64,000 nucleotides of DNA from assembly GCA_965243525.1 (NCBI GenBank), contig OZ251568.1, forward strand, positions 1,178,001 to 1,242,000, in the 5' to 3' direction. The position numbers and the translations under genes were made by a program. Below, piece after piece: positions 1 through 9,435 of this stretch; positions within the stretch are counted from its first letter, which is position 1; each line of letters opens with the position of its first letter. The notes under the pieces were generated by a model, which was given only the letters and a program-made list of their open reading frames with translations, searched no databases and was not told where the DNA came from. This DNA comes from WTKD01 sp965243525 (GTDB taxonomy: Bacteria > Spirochaetota > Spirochaetia > WTKD01).

Positions 1-2
1 CG

Positions 3-452
3 CCAGCGATTCTTGGATCAGACGGCAACTATGCACGAGCACTGATGCGTGAGGCCGGAGGAAGTAGAATTCCATTGAATTCACCAGATTACACGCGCCA
101 AGCAGCCTATCTTTTCATGCATGGAAGACGGGTTTTTAACTTTGCAGTGCGGATCATCCCTCAGGTAATTGCTGAAATACTTGATTTAGAGCAACTAACT
201 CTTTCTGATATCGTCGCAATCGTTCCACATCAGGCAAATCAGCGATTGCTTGAATCTGCGTGCAGGAACAAGAACATTCCGGTGGATCTCTTTTTTAGTA
301 ATATAGCAAAATACGCAAATACGGCCTCAGCGAGCATTCCAATAGCCCTGTCAAATATGGCAGAACAGGATAAACTGCAACAAGGAAACATCATCATAGC
401 GTTGAGTTTCGGCGCTGGATTTAGTTACGGGGCGAATGTCATTCGATTTTGA
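3..452 (+). CDS. 3-oxoacyl-ACP synthase III-like protein, C-terminal part (5' truncated by window edge)
   Basis: The reading frame is open from the first bases of the window, so this is the C-terminal part (about 149 residues) of a longer protein. It carries the KASIII (FabH) hallmarks: the VPHQANQR segment holding the catalytic His, then ANTASASIPIAL, matching the family NxGNTSAASIP segment with its catalytic Asn, and a glycine-rich SFGAGFSYGA end. FabH condenses acetyl-CoA with malonyl-ACP to start fatty acid synthesis in the cytoplasm. The active-site Cys would lie upstream of the window, so a FabH-like ketosynthase of another pathway cannot be excluded. It ends with TGA and is followed by convergent addA. 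Confidence 0.82.
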   Translation, partial: PAILGSDGNYARALMREAGGSRIPLNSPDYTRQAAYLFMHGRRVFNFAVRIIPQVIAEILDLEQLTLSDIVAIVPHQANQRLLESACRNKNIPVDLFFSNIAKYANTASASIPIALSNMAEQDKLQQGNIIIALSFGAGFSYGANVIRF

Positions 453-522
453 TAGATCGGTGTTTTTTTCGCTGTTAGACGGCACGGATCCTTATCACAA
501 AACATTTAGAAACGGCGATGAT

Positions 523-3500
523 TTATGTCTCTGTGCGGTTTTCTACCTGTGCAAGTAATTCTTCTTCTATGTTATCCAAAATGGGAACAGGAACCAGCCT
601 TTCATCCTGAGATATTCCTTCTGTTCGCACGTAAAAGAGATAAGCCTCACAGGGACGATTGTACAACGCATTGATTGCATAGGCGTATGCTGATAATTGA
701 AGCATATGTTTTTCCGGTTCTTTTTTCGCATCGGTTTTGTAATCAACGATGATTAGGGGATCCTCGCTAGTCTTTCGAAGATTTGGCACAGCGGAATTAC
801 TGAGTGGGATCAGGTCCTGTGCTTGATTGGGCCTCTCCGAAGTCTGCGGGGGAGATGTTATGCTGGGGTCAATCAGCAAATCGATCACCCCTTCTAAGAT
901 GATACGCGGAGATTTTAGTGGAAACCTGAATACAATAGATTCCTCACTTGCAACTACGGCGGCATGGTATTTTCTCCAAAATGGTGATGCGAAAAATCGA
1001 TGTGCATAAGAAATCGCATTATCGATAAGGTGATCTATCTGGTCGGCATCAAGTTTACTCTGCTTCAGTTGTGGGTTAAGTAGGGTTTTAATGCGATGCT
1101 TTTGTTGATCTTGTTCGATAGGATCAGGGTTAAGAGAAGCGAACAACGAAGCGTCCGATATACCATAGTCGAGTATGGCATGGGTTATTGTTCCAAGTAG
1201 TTGTGGGATAGCATCCTTTTCTAGGGGAGGGGTTGGGGATTCTGTATCTTTTTTTGGTTTCTTTTTGTGTAATCCCGAGACGAGTTCGGTTACTGAAAAA
1301 CGAATTCGAGATACATCAGCGATGGCGAAAGTGTTGTCTTCATTGCGCAGGATACTAGCATGCGGATTGGTCACATTTGCAGCATGGGATGGTAGCGATT
1401 TCGATGTATCCTGGTCTGAATTTGGTGAATGTGGGTGATGCTGTGATGCATTTAGATGGTCAGAATCCTCTGTGATACAGGTAATACATGCATCGGGGAA
1501 GACCGAAGAATTCAAGGAAATACCTTGTTTGACGACGCTTGGCAGATCGAAGGCTAAGGCATCACAAAGCAGGGAGAAAAAGGTAGCAGAGGCGCTGCCC
1601 TTTTGAGAAAGAGATGCTGTTATAAAGAGCATTTGTTGTGCGCGAGTCAATGCAACGTATAAAAGACGACGAATTTCTGCGTCCTCTTGCTGTTTTTGAA
1701 TTTTTTGCTCGCTATTAGGGACGAACGTTGCAGCAGTTGTAATACCTTCTTTGTGGGATGCATCTGCAAGCACAGCGGGGGGGCTAGGGATGGGACCAAG
1801 TGTTTCATGGGTAAAGAAGAGAATTGGTTCAGCTTGGGAACGAGTTTGTGAAGCTGCGTCGACAACATAGACAACGGGAAATTCAAGCCCCTTTGCAGCA
1901 TGAACGCTAAGAAGTTGCACGGCATTATGATCTGTATGTTCTATATTAGTGCCAGGAGGATTCCTTCTTTTCTTTTTTTCTTGCAAAAAGATATGCAAGG
2001 CAGCAACTGATTGCGCTGGAGCGGCGTGTACTAAAGTGCGCAGATAATCGTAATGACTGAGGAGATGCTTTGCCTGTTCTGATGCATACCAACGGAATCC
2101 CCATTGGTTCCACAGATAATCCAATACATAAAGCGGAGAAGCGATATTTTTTACCAGATGGTTCCAATGAACACAGGCAGTGGAATACTGTGATCGTTCT
2201 TGTTTATCTTCGATGTATTGTGCCGCTTCCCGAGAAAAAACAGGAAGCTTCTGGGTGAACACAGCAATAATTGCTTCGTCGGAAAGCATGAGCAAGGGTG
2301 ACCGAAGCAGGGTGAGGTATGCGAGAGAGGTGTTTTTGGAAAAAGTCAGCAAGTCAAGGCAGGCGGTGAATACATGGTATAACTCCTCAGCTTCTATGTT
2401 TTTTGTAAACGGGTTTGAAAATGGAATATCCAATTTGGTGAGAGCCTGTTCAAATTGTTGTATATGGGTACGTTTTCGAAACAACAATGCGATATCACCG
2501 TATATAATATTTCGATGACCGTCCTTGGTTTCAATGATGGTTTGTGAAAGAACAAGGTTTTTAATGCTTTGTGCTACCCAGTCTGCCTCTTGTGCATGTG
2601 CCTCTGGATTATAGGGTACGACATGGAGGGATACGGTGCTTTGGATGTCGGTTTGCGCTCGGGCAGGCTCTACTGGAGTATAGGAAACGATGTGCTGATA
2701 TGCAGCGGTGGCTTCTGGAGTAGCTGTCTCTGGCTGCACAGGAGAAGAAACGGCGTGGTTATGTTCCGGTGGATCGGCACTGACATCATCAAGAGAAAAT
2801 ATATGCGGGAAAATGGCATTGAAGAAAGAAATCAGAAAAGGAGTGCTCCGATAATTTTTGACCAATTCTATGCAGGTTCCGCCTTCTTCCATCATTCTAT
2901 CATAAAGTCGCATATAGGCATTAAGGTCAGCCCCTCGGAATCCATAGATCGATTGCTTTTCGTCGCCCACACAAAACAGACCGGTATATGACTGTGGGTG
3001 CAGAGATGCAGAATCTTTTTGGGTCGTCTGCCGTGTTCCACAGAGCATCTGTATAAATGCAAATTGCTCTTTGTTGTTATCCTGGAATTCATCGACCATG
3101 ATATGATCAAATTGCGCGAAGATTGATTGCAATACCGCGGGGTATTTCGTCAAAATTTCAATGGCAAGCAAAAAAATATCCGAAAAACTATACAGATTTT
3201 CCCGTTCCTTTGCTGTTTTTATATACCGTTCAAAGTGATCAAGAACAGAGCATTGCTTTTGCAACTCATCGGCATGTGTACAATAGTTTGACAAAAGGTG
3301 ATAGCGTGCGATGGGCGAATGTTTTTCCTTTTTTTTGCCTCGCAACGTTATGATGCTGTGTTTTAGCTCCGGTGATGCTGCATGAGCAGTGAGATTTTCT
3401 TTCCAGATAGCAGTGCAGAGTGCGGCAAAACTCTCTTCTGTGTTTCGTGCCAACAATTCAGCACAGTTAGCGATGAATGCTTGTGATTTTTCATTTGTAC

Positions 3501-4164
3501 ACATCAAAGCCTGCATGACAGTTATGGTTGAAACAATGTTTGACTTCAAATCTGCTCGTTCTTTTTGGAGATAGGCCAATATCTTTTGGAAGTTTTTTTC
3601 TTGATTAATATAGCGGGTTGGATGAAAGATGTTCGTGGCGAGAGGGAGCAATAGAGTATAGGTTAATCGTTTTTCTGGCTGTCGATTAGGCAATATGTCA
3701 AAGAGTGATGCGATTATTGGAGTGTGTTGTTGCTTTGATAGATATGCAATGCAGAGTTTTTCAAGTCGATCATGGATATATTCTGGAGGATTGCTTGTCT
3801 GCGTTTGGATTCCAATGCGATGGGCGTTGTCTCGAACGATGTGTCCGCAAAAAGAGTCGATGGTTTGCACGAGTAATGGGCGCCCCTCCGCAATAAAACG
3901 AGAAACATGCGGAAGTGAGGTATAGGGAGCGCGAAACAATTGAGGATAGAGTCGTGACTGCATTTCAGCTGCAGCTTTGCGAGTGAAGGTGAGCAATAAC
4001 AGACGATCAGGAGCGCTGCCCTTTTCAACAAGATGGAGAAATCGCTCGACGATAACAGTAGTTTTTCCACTTCCTGCACTTGCATTTACCAAGATATGAT
4101 GATCATCGGAGAGACAGTCTTGTTGGGAACGATCAAGTTTGATAGTCATGCTAGTTGGATTCAT
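523..4164 (-). CDS. addA: AddA-type ATP-dependent helicase/nuclease subunit A
   Basis: A 1213-residue UvrD/RecB-superfamily helicase with a C-terminal nuclease. Visible motifs: Walker A NASAGSGKTT (about residues 27-36), TFTRKAAAEM (motif Ia), VDEFQD (about 357-362), GDEKQSIYGFRG (about 400-411), KNYRS, SVHAAKGLEF (motif V), YVALTRA (motif VI), and near the C-terminus GVIDLL plus VDYKTD with LQLSAYA, the PD-(D/E)XK nuclease core. AddAB processes double-strand breaks for RecA-dependent repair. The start at 4164 (MNPTSM) is chosen because GGGG lies about 8 nt upstream; it overlaps the end of addB by 14 nt, implying translational coupling. Longer (4206) and shorter (4149) starts are possible. 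Confidence 0.9.
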   Translation of the reverse strand: MNPTSMTIKLDRSQQDCLSDDHHILVNASAGSGKTTVIVERFLHLVEKGSAPDRLLLLTFTRKAAAEMQSRLYPQLFRAPYTSLPHVSRFIAEGRPLLVQTIDSFCGHIVRDNAHRIGIQTQTSNPPEYIHDRLEKLCIAYLSKQQHTPIIASLFDILPNRQPEKRLTYTLLLPLATNIFHPTRYINQEKNFQKILAYLQKERADLKSNIVSTITVMQALMCTNEKSQAFIANCAELLARNTEESFAALCTAIWKENLTAHAASPELKHSIITLRGKKKEKHSPIARYHLLSNYCTHADELQKQCSVLDHFERYIKTAKERENLYSFSDIFLLAIEILTKYPAVLQSIFAQFDHIMVDEFQDNNKEQFAFIQMLCGTRQTTQKDSASLHPQSYTGLFCVGDEKQSIYGFRGADLNAYMRLYDRMMEEGGTCIELVKNYRSTPFLISFFNAIFPHIFSLDDVSADPPEHNHAVSSPVQPETATPEATAAYQHIVSYTPVEPARAQTDIQSTVSLHVVPYNPEAHAQEADWVAQSIKNLVLSQTIIETKDGHRNIIYGDIALLFRKRTHIQQFEQALTKLDIPFSNPFTKNIEAEELYHVFTACLDLLTFSKNTSLAYLTLLRSPLLMLSDEAIIAVFTQKLPVFSREAAQYIEDKQERSQYSTACVHWNHLVKNIASPLYVLDYLWNQWGFRWYASEQAKHLLSHYDYLRTLVHAAPAQSVAALHIFLQEKKKRRNPPGTNIEHTDHNAVQLLSVHAAKGLEFPVVYVVDAASQTRSQAEPILFFTHETLGPIPSPPAVLADASHKEGITTAATFVPNSEQKIQKQQEDAEIRRLLYVALTRAQQMLFITASLSQKGSASATFFSLLCDALAFDLPSVVKQGISLNSSVFPDACITCITEDSDHLNASQHHPHSPNSDQDTSKSLPSHAANVTNPHASILRNEDNTFAIADVSRIRFSVTELVSGLHKKKPKKDTESPTPPLEKDAIPQLLGTITHAILDYGISDASLFASLNPDPIEQDQQKHRIKTLLNPQLKQSKLDADQIDHLIDNAISYAHRFFASPFWRKYHAAVVASEESIVFRFPLKSPRIILEGVIDLLIDPSITSPPQTSERPNQAQDLIPLSNSAVPNLRKTSEDPLIIVDYKTDAKKEPEKHMLQLSAYAYAINALYNRPCEAYLFYVRTEGISQDERLVPVPILDNIEEELLAQVENRTET

Positions 4165-6817
4165 TGGGAGCCCCGAGAAGATTGCTTGTGTGAAAATTAT
4201 GCACATAGGTTCTACAGACAGAAGGCATGGGGCAATGTGCGCATCCTTGTGGAGGACAAGCGTAGTTTCCTTGATTCAAGGCGCTAAATTGCCTATCCAG
4301 GAAGGATGAAAACTGTTGAAAAAACCCTGTGCGTTGATCTGAATCGTTGGCTCTTCGTTTCTGTAGCATTGAAAACACCGGTGTGTGTTTTGCGTCTTTT
4401 TTCTCAATTGACACATAGCCGGCGTATATCAAATGACTATCGCGCAAAAAATACATATAACAAGGTATTTGAAAATCGTCGAAATCATGTATGTCATCTT
4501 GTGTGTGGATAGACTGAAAAGATTTTCTTTCAACAATGGAGCGTGTTTTAAAGTCAATGATGGCAGTGTTTTTTGCATCGTCTTGCAAAATGAGGTCAAT
4601 ACGCCCTGATAATTTACCTGCAGGAAACGAAGCTGCGTGTGTAACTTCAGTATCAGCAACACGATAGTCTGCAAATAGCCTTGCTAAAAATAGCAATGTC
4701 CCCTGAATGGCGTGCGTCATAAATCGATGGGCTGCCGCAGAAAACAATGTATAGTGTGCAAGAGTATGTGCTCCAAGCACATCTCCAATGCGTTCAAGTG
4801 AAGGAATAGATTGCTCATCGAGAACTCCGCACATCTCTTCTTGCAAACAGGTATACAGCAAAGAATGGTATATACTCCCAGCGAACAAGGACAACGGAGG
4901 GATGTCTAGTTCCAACCCTAATCTTTGCCAAAACAGCGTATAAGGGGTTCGGATAAACGAATTGAGGTCGTTTACAGCAAGAGGAGAACTTGATCGTAAG
5001 GTATGCGAGTCTGATAGGGCATCTAGATACTGTGTTGACAAGGGGTATCGATGAAAGTCTTTGATTTTCCAGTGATGCATATTGCGCATGCGGTGAGCAT
5101 AGGATTGCATGCTTTGTAGTAATGCAACAGGGATGCGATAGGCGGTGGGTGCTTCAGCAAGGTTTTGTGGATCTGTGTCTTTTGAGGCGGGATCTGAGGT
5201 ATCTATTCGTTCATGAGAGGCATCTATTCGTTCGACCAAGCTATCCCATAGATCTATAGTATGGGACAGAGGAGTTTCATTGGTAAAAAGCGCATTTGGA
5301 ATTCCTCCCAGAGCCTTTTTGCCAGTGTTATAAGACATATATAGGGTATCCCCGCATAACCGGTAATATTCGGCATAGATATCAGTCATTGCCTGCTGTT
5401 TTATAGGAAACTGTTGGAGGATGTTTTCAGGAATAGTGTTTACCGCATAACGTAAAGCAAATGAGTCGAGGTAGTTTTGGTTCAGCAAAAAATGGTGTTT
5501 TGGAGCGATTCCCACGCTGACAGGATAGGCGTAGATTAGGATTGAACTTTGCCTTGCTTCGTGCACAAAAGACAATTGCATATAAAAAAGCATGAAGGTC
5601 TGCCATGCTCCGCGAGCGGCAATAAGCGGTTGTGCATCGCATAATCGGATGCTTTCTACGCATTCTTCGAGTTGCCTTTGAAGGAATCTGATATTGAGAA
5701 ATGCAGAACTGTGATCTTTTTGCGCCCATGAAACAGCGGTGCTCCATTGCTCATCGAGAAATTGCATAAACGTTTCGTATAATATATCCAGGGAGGGAGC
5801 CTCATACATGGTGGTGATCGTTGTGTATATGCTGGAATATCGTTTTAACAGAGAGCGGTGTTTATCGTGCGAAAGGATGAATTCCCATCGTTTGTTTCCC
5901 AGCTCGTTTTCGCGGCAATCATGTTCTAATCCAATGCGTATCAACTCGTGGAGTTCGCCGGGATTTTTCCATGGAATGCTGGAATCAAGAAGGAGTGCTG
6001 CGCAACTTTCTATGTCAAAATGGTTATGTACAGCGGTGTCCATCAGCTGAATGATGCGTGATCCTGGAAGCATCGAAAGTTTTTGCGCCTGCACGATGTG
6101 AATAGGGACATTGTACAGCTCAGCTATATGGGTAATGGTTTCGAGGTGGGCAGAAAGATTACACGAGGTGATGACAATGTCGTGGAGTGCAGTGTCGATG
6201 TGAATGAGTTCTGCGATGCGAAGAAACGTAGCATGACATTCCTCATCAAATGATGCGTAGCAAAACTTTTTAATGGTTTTTGGAGAGGGCAATCCAATAC
6301 CGGAAGTGTCAAATTCAGGAGATAGTTTTGGAAGCAAGACAGCAATGTTGGGAGGTGGTGATGGATCATCGAACGATGCGGAAGATTCACTCAGTTGTTG
6401 TGCTCCAAGAAATGAGCGGTATTGCTGATCTATTTCTGTGATCCAGGGGTGTACACGAACAAACTCACTGTGTTGTGCGCATTGGGTGAGATGAGGAAGT
6501 AGATCAACGAGATAGTGAATTAAGATGGTATGTGCACGTGTTGACAATTCAAAGAACAACGTTAATTCACGTTCTAAGGATTGATCTTCTAATAGCTGCA
6601 ATGCAAACAGAATCCGATGTATTTGCGTTACTGGCCTCAGTGTTTTTTCTCGCGTTAGTTCTTCTATCGTTGTGATTGCGTTTTTTCGCAGCACAGTGCA
6701 ACGTTGCGTTTGTAGCAAATACATGCGATAGAATAAAGCGCATGCTTTTGTTGGGGTGATAACGCGTACATGGTTTTCTAGTGATTCTGCAATGCAATCT
6801 GGAATGTTTTTTTGCAC
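4151..6817 (-). CDS. addB: AddB-type helicase/nuclease subunit B
   Basis: An 888-residue partner of the helicase encoded immediately downstream. The C-terminal region has a RecB-like nuclease core (SGRIDLI near residue 737, AIIDFKT near 753) followed by CAHCPMPSVC, a CxxC-x5-C cluster typical of the 4Fe-4S nuclease domain of AddB. The N-terminus reads VITPTKACALF where AddB normally has a GxxGxGKS Walker A loop, so ATP binding by this subunit looks lost. Start is GTG at 6817 with no Shine-Dalgarno; TATAGT lies 8 nt upstream. The middle of the protein is poorly conserved, as usual for this family. Together with addA it forms a two-gene operon. Confidence 0.85.
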   Translation of the reverse strand: MQKNIPDCIAESLENHVRVITPTKACALFYRMYLLQTQRCTVLRKNAITTIEELTREKTLRPVTQIHRILFALQLLEDQSLERELTLFFELSTRAHTILIHYLVDLLPHLTQCAQHSEFVRVHPWITEIDQQYRSFLGAQQLSESSASFDDPSPPPNIAVLLPKLSPEFDTSGIGLPSPKTIKKFCYASFDEECHATFLRIAELIHIDTALHDIVITSCNLSAHLETITHIAELYNVPIHIVQAQKLSMLPGSRIIQLMDTAVHNHFDIESCAALLLDSSIPWKNPGELHELIRIGLEHDCRENELGNKRWEFILSHDKHRSLLKRYSSIYTTITTMYEAPSLDILYETFMQFLDEQWSTAVSWAQKDHSSAFLNIRFLQRQLEECVESIRLCDAQPLIAARGAWQTFMLFYMQLSFVHEARQSSILIYAYPVSVGIAPKHHFLLNQNYLDSFALRYAVNTIPENILQQFPIKQQAMTDIYAEYYRLCGDTLYMSYNTGKKALGGIPNALFTNETPLSHTIDLWDSLVERIDASHERIDTSDPASKDTDPQNLAEAPTAYRIPVALLQSMQSYAHRMRNMHHWKIKDFHRYPLSTQYLDALSDSHTLRSSSPLAVNDLNSFIRTPYTLFWQRLGLELDIPPLSLFAGSIYHSLLYTCLQEEMCGVLDEQSIPSLERIGDVLGAHTLAHYTLFSAAAHRFMTHAIQGTLLFLARLFADYRVADTEVTHAASFPAGKLSGRIDLILQDDAKNTAIIDFKTRSIVERKSFQSIHTQDDIHDFDDFQIPCYMYFLRDSHLIYAGYVSIEKKDAKHTPVFSMLQKRRANDSDQRTGFFQQFSSFLDRQFSALNQGNYACPPQGCAHCPMPSVCRTYVHNFHTSNLLGAPNESN

Positions 6818-6854
6818 TTCGATACACTATACTATAAAAATTTAGGGATTTACC

Positions 6855-7907
6855 ATGCAGTACCACTCAGTTCGTCAGGTTGGCGATCTTCCAAATGGAA
6901 CCCCAGTCCATGAAATAACCATAACATCACCGCAGGGAAATTCTTTTTCAGTGAGTGAATTTGGAGCGCGACTCACTTCGGTGCGGGTGCTGAATCGAGA
7001 AAACAATCCAGTTGAAATTATCATAGGCTATGGTGATCTTGCCACATATCGTGACGACACCCAGTATATTGGGTGTATTGTTGGCCCCTATGCAAACAGA
7101 ATCAGCAAGGGTGGATTTTCTGTAGATAATCTCTGGCATCCCATCGATAAGAACCACGGTGAACTGCATATTCATGGAGGTTCAGCGGGATTCCATGATA
7201 AATTGTGGTCGCTTGAACCCTATTCGGGGGATGGCTATCAAGGGATTAGCTGTCATTATCGCTCTCCAAAAGGGACGTATCCAGCGAATATAGAGGTGAC
7301 CTATGCTGTTGAACTTCGTGACACAGGGGCCTTGTCTTTTGATTTTCATGCGATCTGTGACGCACCTTGTCCGCTTAATCTCACCAATCATGCGTATTGG
7401 AATCTTGCAAGTGGGGGAGGCATCCATGAACATGAACTTTTTTTGCCAAGTGACAGGCGTATCGAGGTTGATGAACGATCAGTTCCCACGGGAGGTATCA
7501 TCCATGTTGAACACACTCCCTATGATTTTCGAAAAACACAACCCATTGGGGCTGCACTAGAGGCGCTTGCTGCACAGCAATCAGCGGGGATCGACACTTG
7601 TTACGTGTTGCACCAACGAAAAACTCGTGTAGCGCAGCTAGTTGATGCGGCAAAGGTGTACAGCAGAAAAACTGGTATTTGCATGAGGGTGGGCACTAGT
7701 TTTCCAGGGATTCAGGTATACACCGCGAATAACATGGAGGGAATTCCTCTACGCAATGGCCGTCCAGGAAATAAGCACAATTCTTTGTGTTTGGAAACAC
7801 AGTATTTTCCGGATAGCGTGCATAACGATAACTTTCCAAATACTATTGTACGCCCCGAAGAACAATTCCACGAGCGTACGATCCATCAATTCTCTATTGT
7901 TGACTAA
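6855..7907 (+). CDS. galM: aldose 1-epimerase (mutarotase)
   Basis: A 350-residue galactose mutarotase-like protein. It interconverts the alpha and beta anomers of hexoses, feeding galactose into the Leloir pathway whose other enzymes (galE at 26.8 kb, galK at 35.9 kb) also lie in the window. Family marks: GPYANRISKG, ELHIHGGSAGFHDKLW, NLTNHAYWNL with the catalytic His, FPGIQVYTANN, and LCLETQYFPDSVH with the catalytic Glu. AGGG about 8 nt before the ATG is a ribosome binding site. Transcribed divergently from addB across a 37-bp gap containing TATACT, and convergent with the following flavoprotein gene. Confidence 0.93.
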   Translation: MQYHSVRQVGDLPNGTPVHEITITSPQGNSFSVSEFGARLTSVRVLNRENNPVEIIIGYGDLATYRDDTQYIGCIVGPYANRISKGGFSVDNLWHPIDKNHGELHIHGGSAGFHDKLWSLEPYSGDGYQGISCHYRSPKGTYPANIEVTYAVELRDTGALSFDFHAICDAPCPLNLTNHAYWNLASGGGIHEHELFLPSDRRIEVDERSVPTGGIIHVEHTPYDFRKTQPIGAALEALAAQQSAGIDTCYVLHQRKTRVAQLVDAAKVYSRKTGICMRVGTSFPGIQVYTANNMEGIPLRNGRPGNKHNSLCLETQYFPDSVHNDNFPNTIVRPEEQFHERTIHQFSIVD

Positions 7908-7916
7908 GACCCTATC

Positions 7917-9347
7917 TTATGTCTTTTTTGGGCCCTTCCCACGATATCGAAACAAAAAGCGCAGAATATTACGTGTTCTATCGTTAAACAGATAGGGCTG
8001 CAAATACGCTGATGCAATCTTGCCATAAATTTCTGAAAGAACAGGATAGGGGTACATAATACGAAAATCAGGAATTTTCCATTCATGGTGCACCGCAAAC
8101 AAAAGAGGAGTGAGTAATTCTCCAGCATGAGCACCAATAACTTGTCCGCCAATAATTTTTTTCGTCTTTTTGTGACAGAGTATTTTTAAATATCCCTCAG
8201 GCATCTGCTCGGTGTGGGCGCGATCAACGGTTTCGATGTTTTGGATATGCACTTCGTGGGGAATGTTCGCTTTTTGTGCGCGCTTTTCGTTGTATCCAAC
8301 TGAAGCAATCTCCGGATGGGTATAGGTCACCCAAGGAACGCGTGCATAATTCATCGATCCGCCTGCATGGAGGGCAAGGCGTCGAACTGCCAAGGCTCCT
8401 TCTGCACCAGCGACGTGGGTAAACAGATACGCTCCGTTGACATCACCGATTGCCATAATATGTTTTTGTGATGTACGCAATTTTTTGTCTACGGTGATGA
8501 ATCCTCGCTCATGTTTCACCCCAGCTGCATCGAGGTTCAAGCGATCAATGTTTCCTTTTCTTCCTGCTGCGACGAGCAATGTATCACATTCAATAGGCGA
8601 ACCATTGCTAATATGAATAGATTTTTTGGATCCTTGTTCGGTAATTTTTTCAATCGAGACACCAGTTAAAATTCGTATTCCTTGATCGATGAGTGTTTTT
8701 TGTAGAGCACTTGCAATATCTGGATCTTCGTGTATGAGGATTTGGTCAAATGCCTCGATTACAACAACAGAACTGCCTAATTCTGTAAAAGCCTGAGCCA
8801 TTTCGATGCCGATGGGACCTCCTCCAATAATGACCAGACGCTTTGGAATCGTATCGAGAGAAAATACATTTTTGTTTGTTATATACGAAACATCAGCAAG
8901 ACCAGGAATGGGGGGAGTTTTTGGAGCGCTGCCGGTTGCGATAACGATGCTCTTTGCAGAAAGATCGACGCGTCCATCCGCTGTTTCAAGTTTTAGACTA
9001 TGTTTATCCAGGAACTGCGCGTTTCCAAAATAGACCTCAGCGCCAAGTTTTTCGAATCGTTCCTTGCTATCGTGTGCTTCAATGGTGGTGATTACTGAAT
9101 CGATGGTAGAGAATATCGTTTTTGCAGAAGGTTGATTTGGTTGCGAGGTATTTCGTTGTGCTATTGCGAATTGAGAGGCCTGTGACAGCAATGTTTTGCT
9201 GGGGACACATCCGTAATGCAAACAGTCCCCTCCCATCTTCGATTGTTCAATGAGTGCTGTTTTCATACCAAGTTGTGCGCAGCCCGATGCGCACACAAGC
9301 CCCGCTGCCCCACCTCCCAGAATAACTATGTCGTGTGTATATTTCAT
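7917..9347 (-). CDS. MerA/Lpd-like FAD-dependent pyridine nucleotide-disulfide oxidoreductase
   Basis: A 476-residue flavoprotein of the dihydrolipoamide dehydrogenase/mercuric reductase superfamily. It shows the N-terminal FAD loop GGGAAGL, the redox-active disulfide in GGDCLHYGCVPSK, the NAD(P) loop VIIGGGPIGIEMA and the second FAD motif HIMAIGDVNG. In true dihydrolipoamide dehydrogenases the C-terminal dyad is HPxxxE; here it reads YPVLSE, so the proton-shuttling His is Tyr, as in the MerA branch. The C-terminal Cys pair and N-terminal HMA domain of MerA are absent, so mercury reduction is not supported. No 2-oxoacid dehydrogenase genes are nearby. Electron acceptor unknown. The start follows a leaderless-type promoter. 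Confidence 0.85.
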   Translation of the reverse strand: MKYTHDIVILGGGAAGLVCASGCAQLGMKTALIEQSKMGGDCLHYGCVPSKTLLSQASQFAIAQRNTSQPNQPSAKTIFSTIDSVITTIEAHDSKERFEKLGAEVYFGNAQFLDKHSLKLETADGRVDLSAKSIVIATGSAPKTPPIPGLADVSYITNKNVFSLDTIPKRLVIIGGGPIGIEMAQAFTELGSSVVVIEAFDQILIHEDPDIASALQKTLIDQGIRILTGVSIEKITEQGSKKSIHISNGSPIECDTLLVAAGRKGNIDRLNLDAAGVKHERGFITVDKKLRTSQKHIMAIGDVNGAYLFTHVAGAEGALAVRRLALHAGGSMNYARVPWVTYTHPEIASVGYNEKRAQKANIPHEVHIQNIETVDRAHTEQMPEGYLKILCHKKTKKIIGGQVIGAHAGELLTPLLFAVHHEWKIPDFRIMYPYPVLSEIYGKIASAYLQPYLFNDRTRNILRFLFRYRGKGPKKT

Positions 9348-9352
9348 GCTGT

Positions 9353-9381
9353 AGTGTACTAGTAAACATTTTGCAACTCAA
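9353..9381 (-). promoter_or_regulatory. leaderless-type promoter of the flavoprotein gene
   Basis: Read on the minus strand: TTGAGT (9376-9381), 17-nt spacer, TACACT (9353-9358), then ACAGC and the ATG at 9347. The -10 ends 5 nt before the start codon and no Shine-Dalgarno is present, so transcription should begin at or within a base or two of the ATG. Confidence 0.6.
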
Positions 9382-9424
9382 GTAGAGAAAACCTCTGGTG
9401 GTATGTGTTTGGTTTTTCTTTTTA

Positions 9425-9435
9425 TATACTGCTAT
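9425..9435 (+). promoter_or_regulatory. -10 element placing uvrC transcription start at the ATG
   Basis: TATACT (9425-9430) is followed by GCTAT and the ATG at 9436. No convincing -35 hexamer is seen at the expected distance and no Shine-Dalgarno precedes either candidate start. Confidence 0.45.

Noticed and set aside
7917..9347. Naming the flavoprotein gene lpdA or merA
   Set aside because: The catalytic His of Lpd and the Hg-binding Cys of MerA are both missing.
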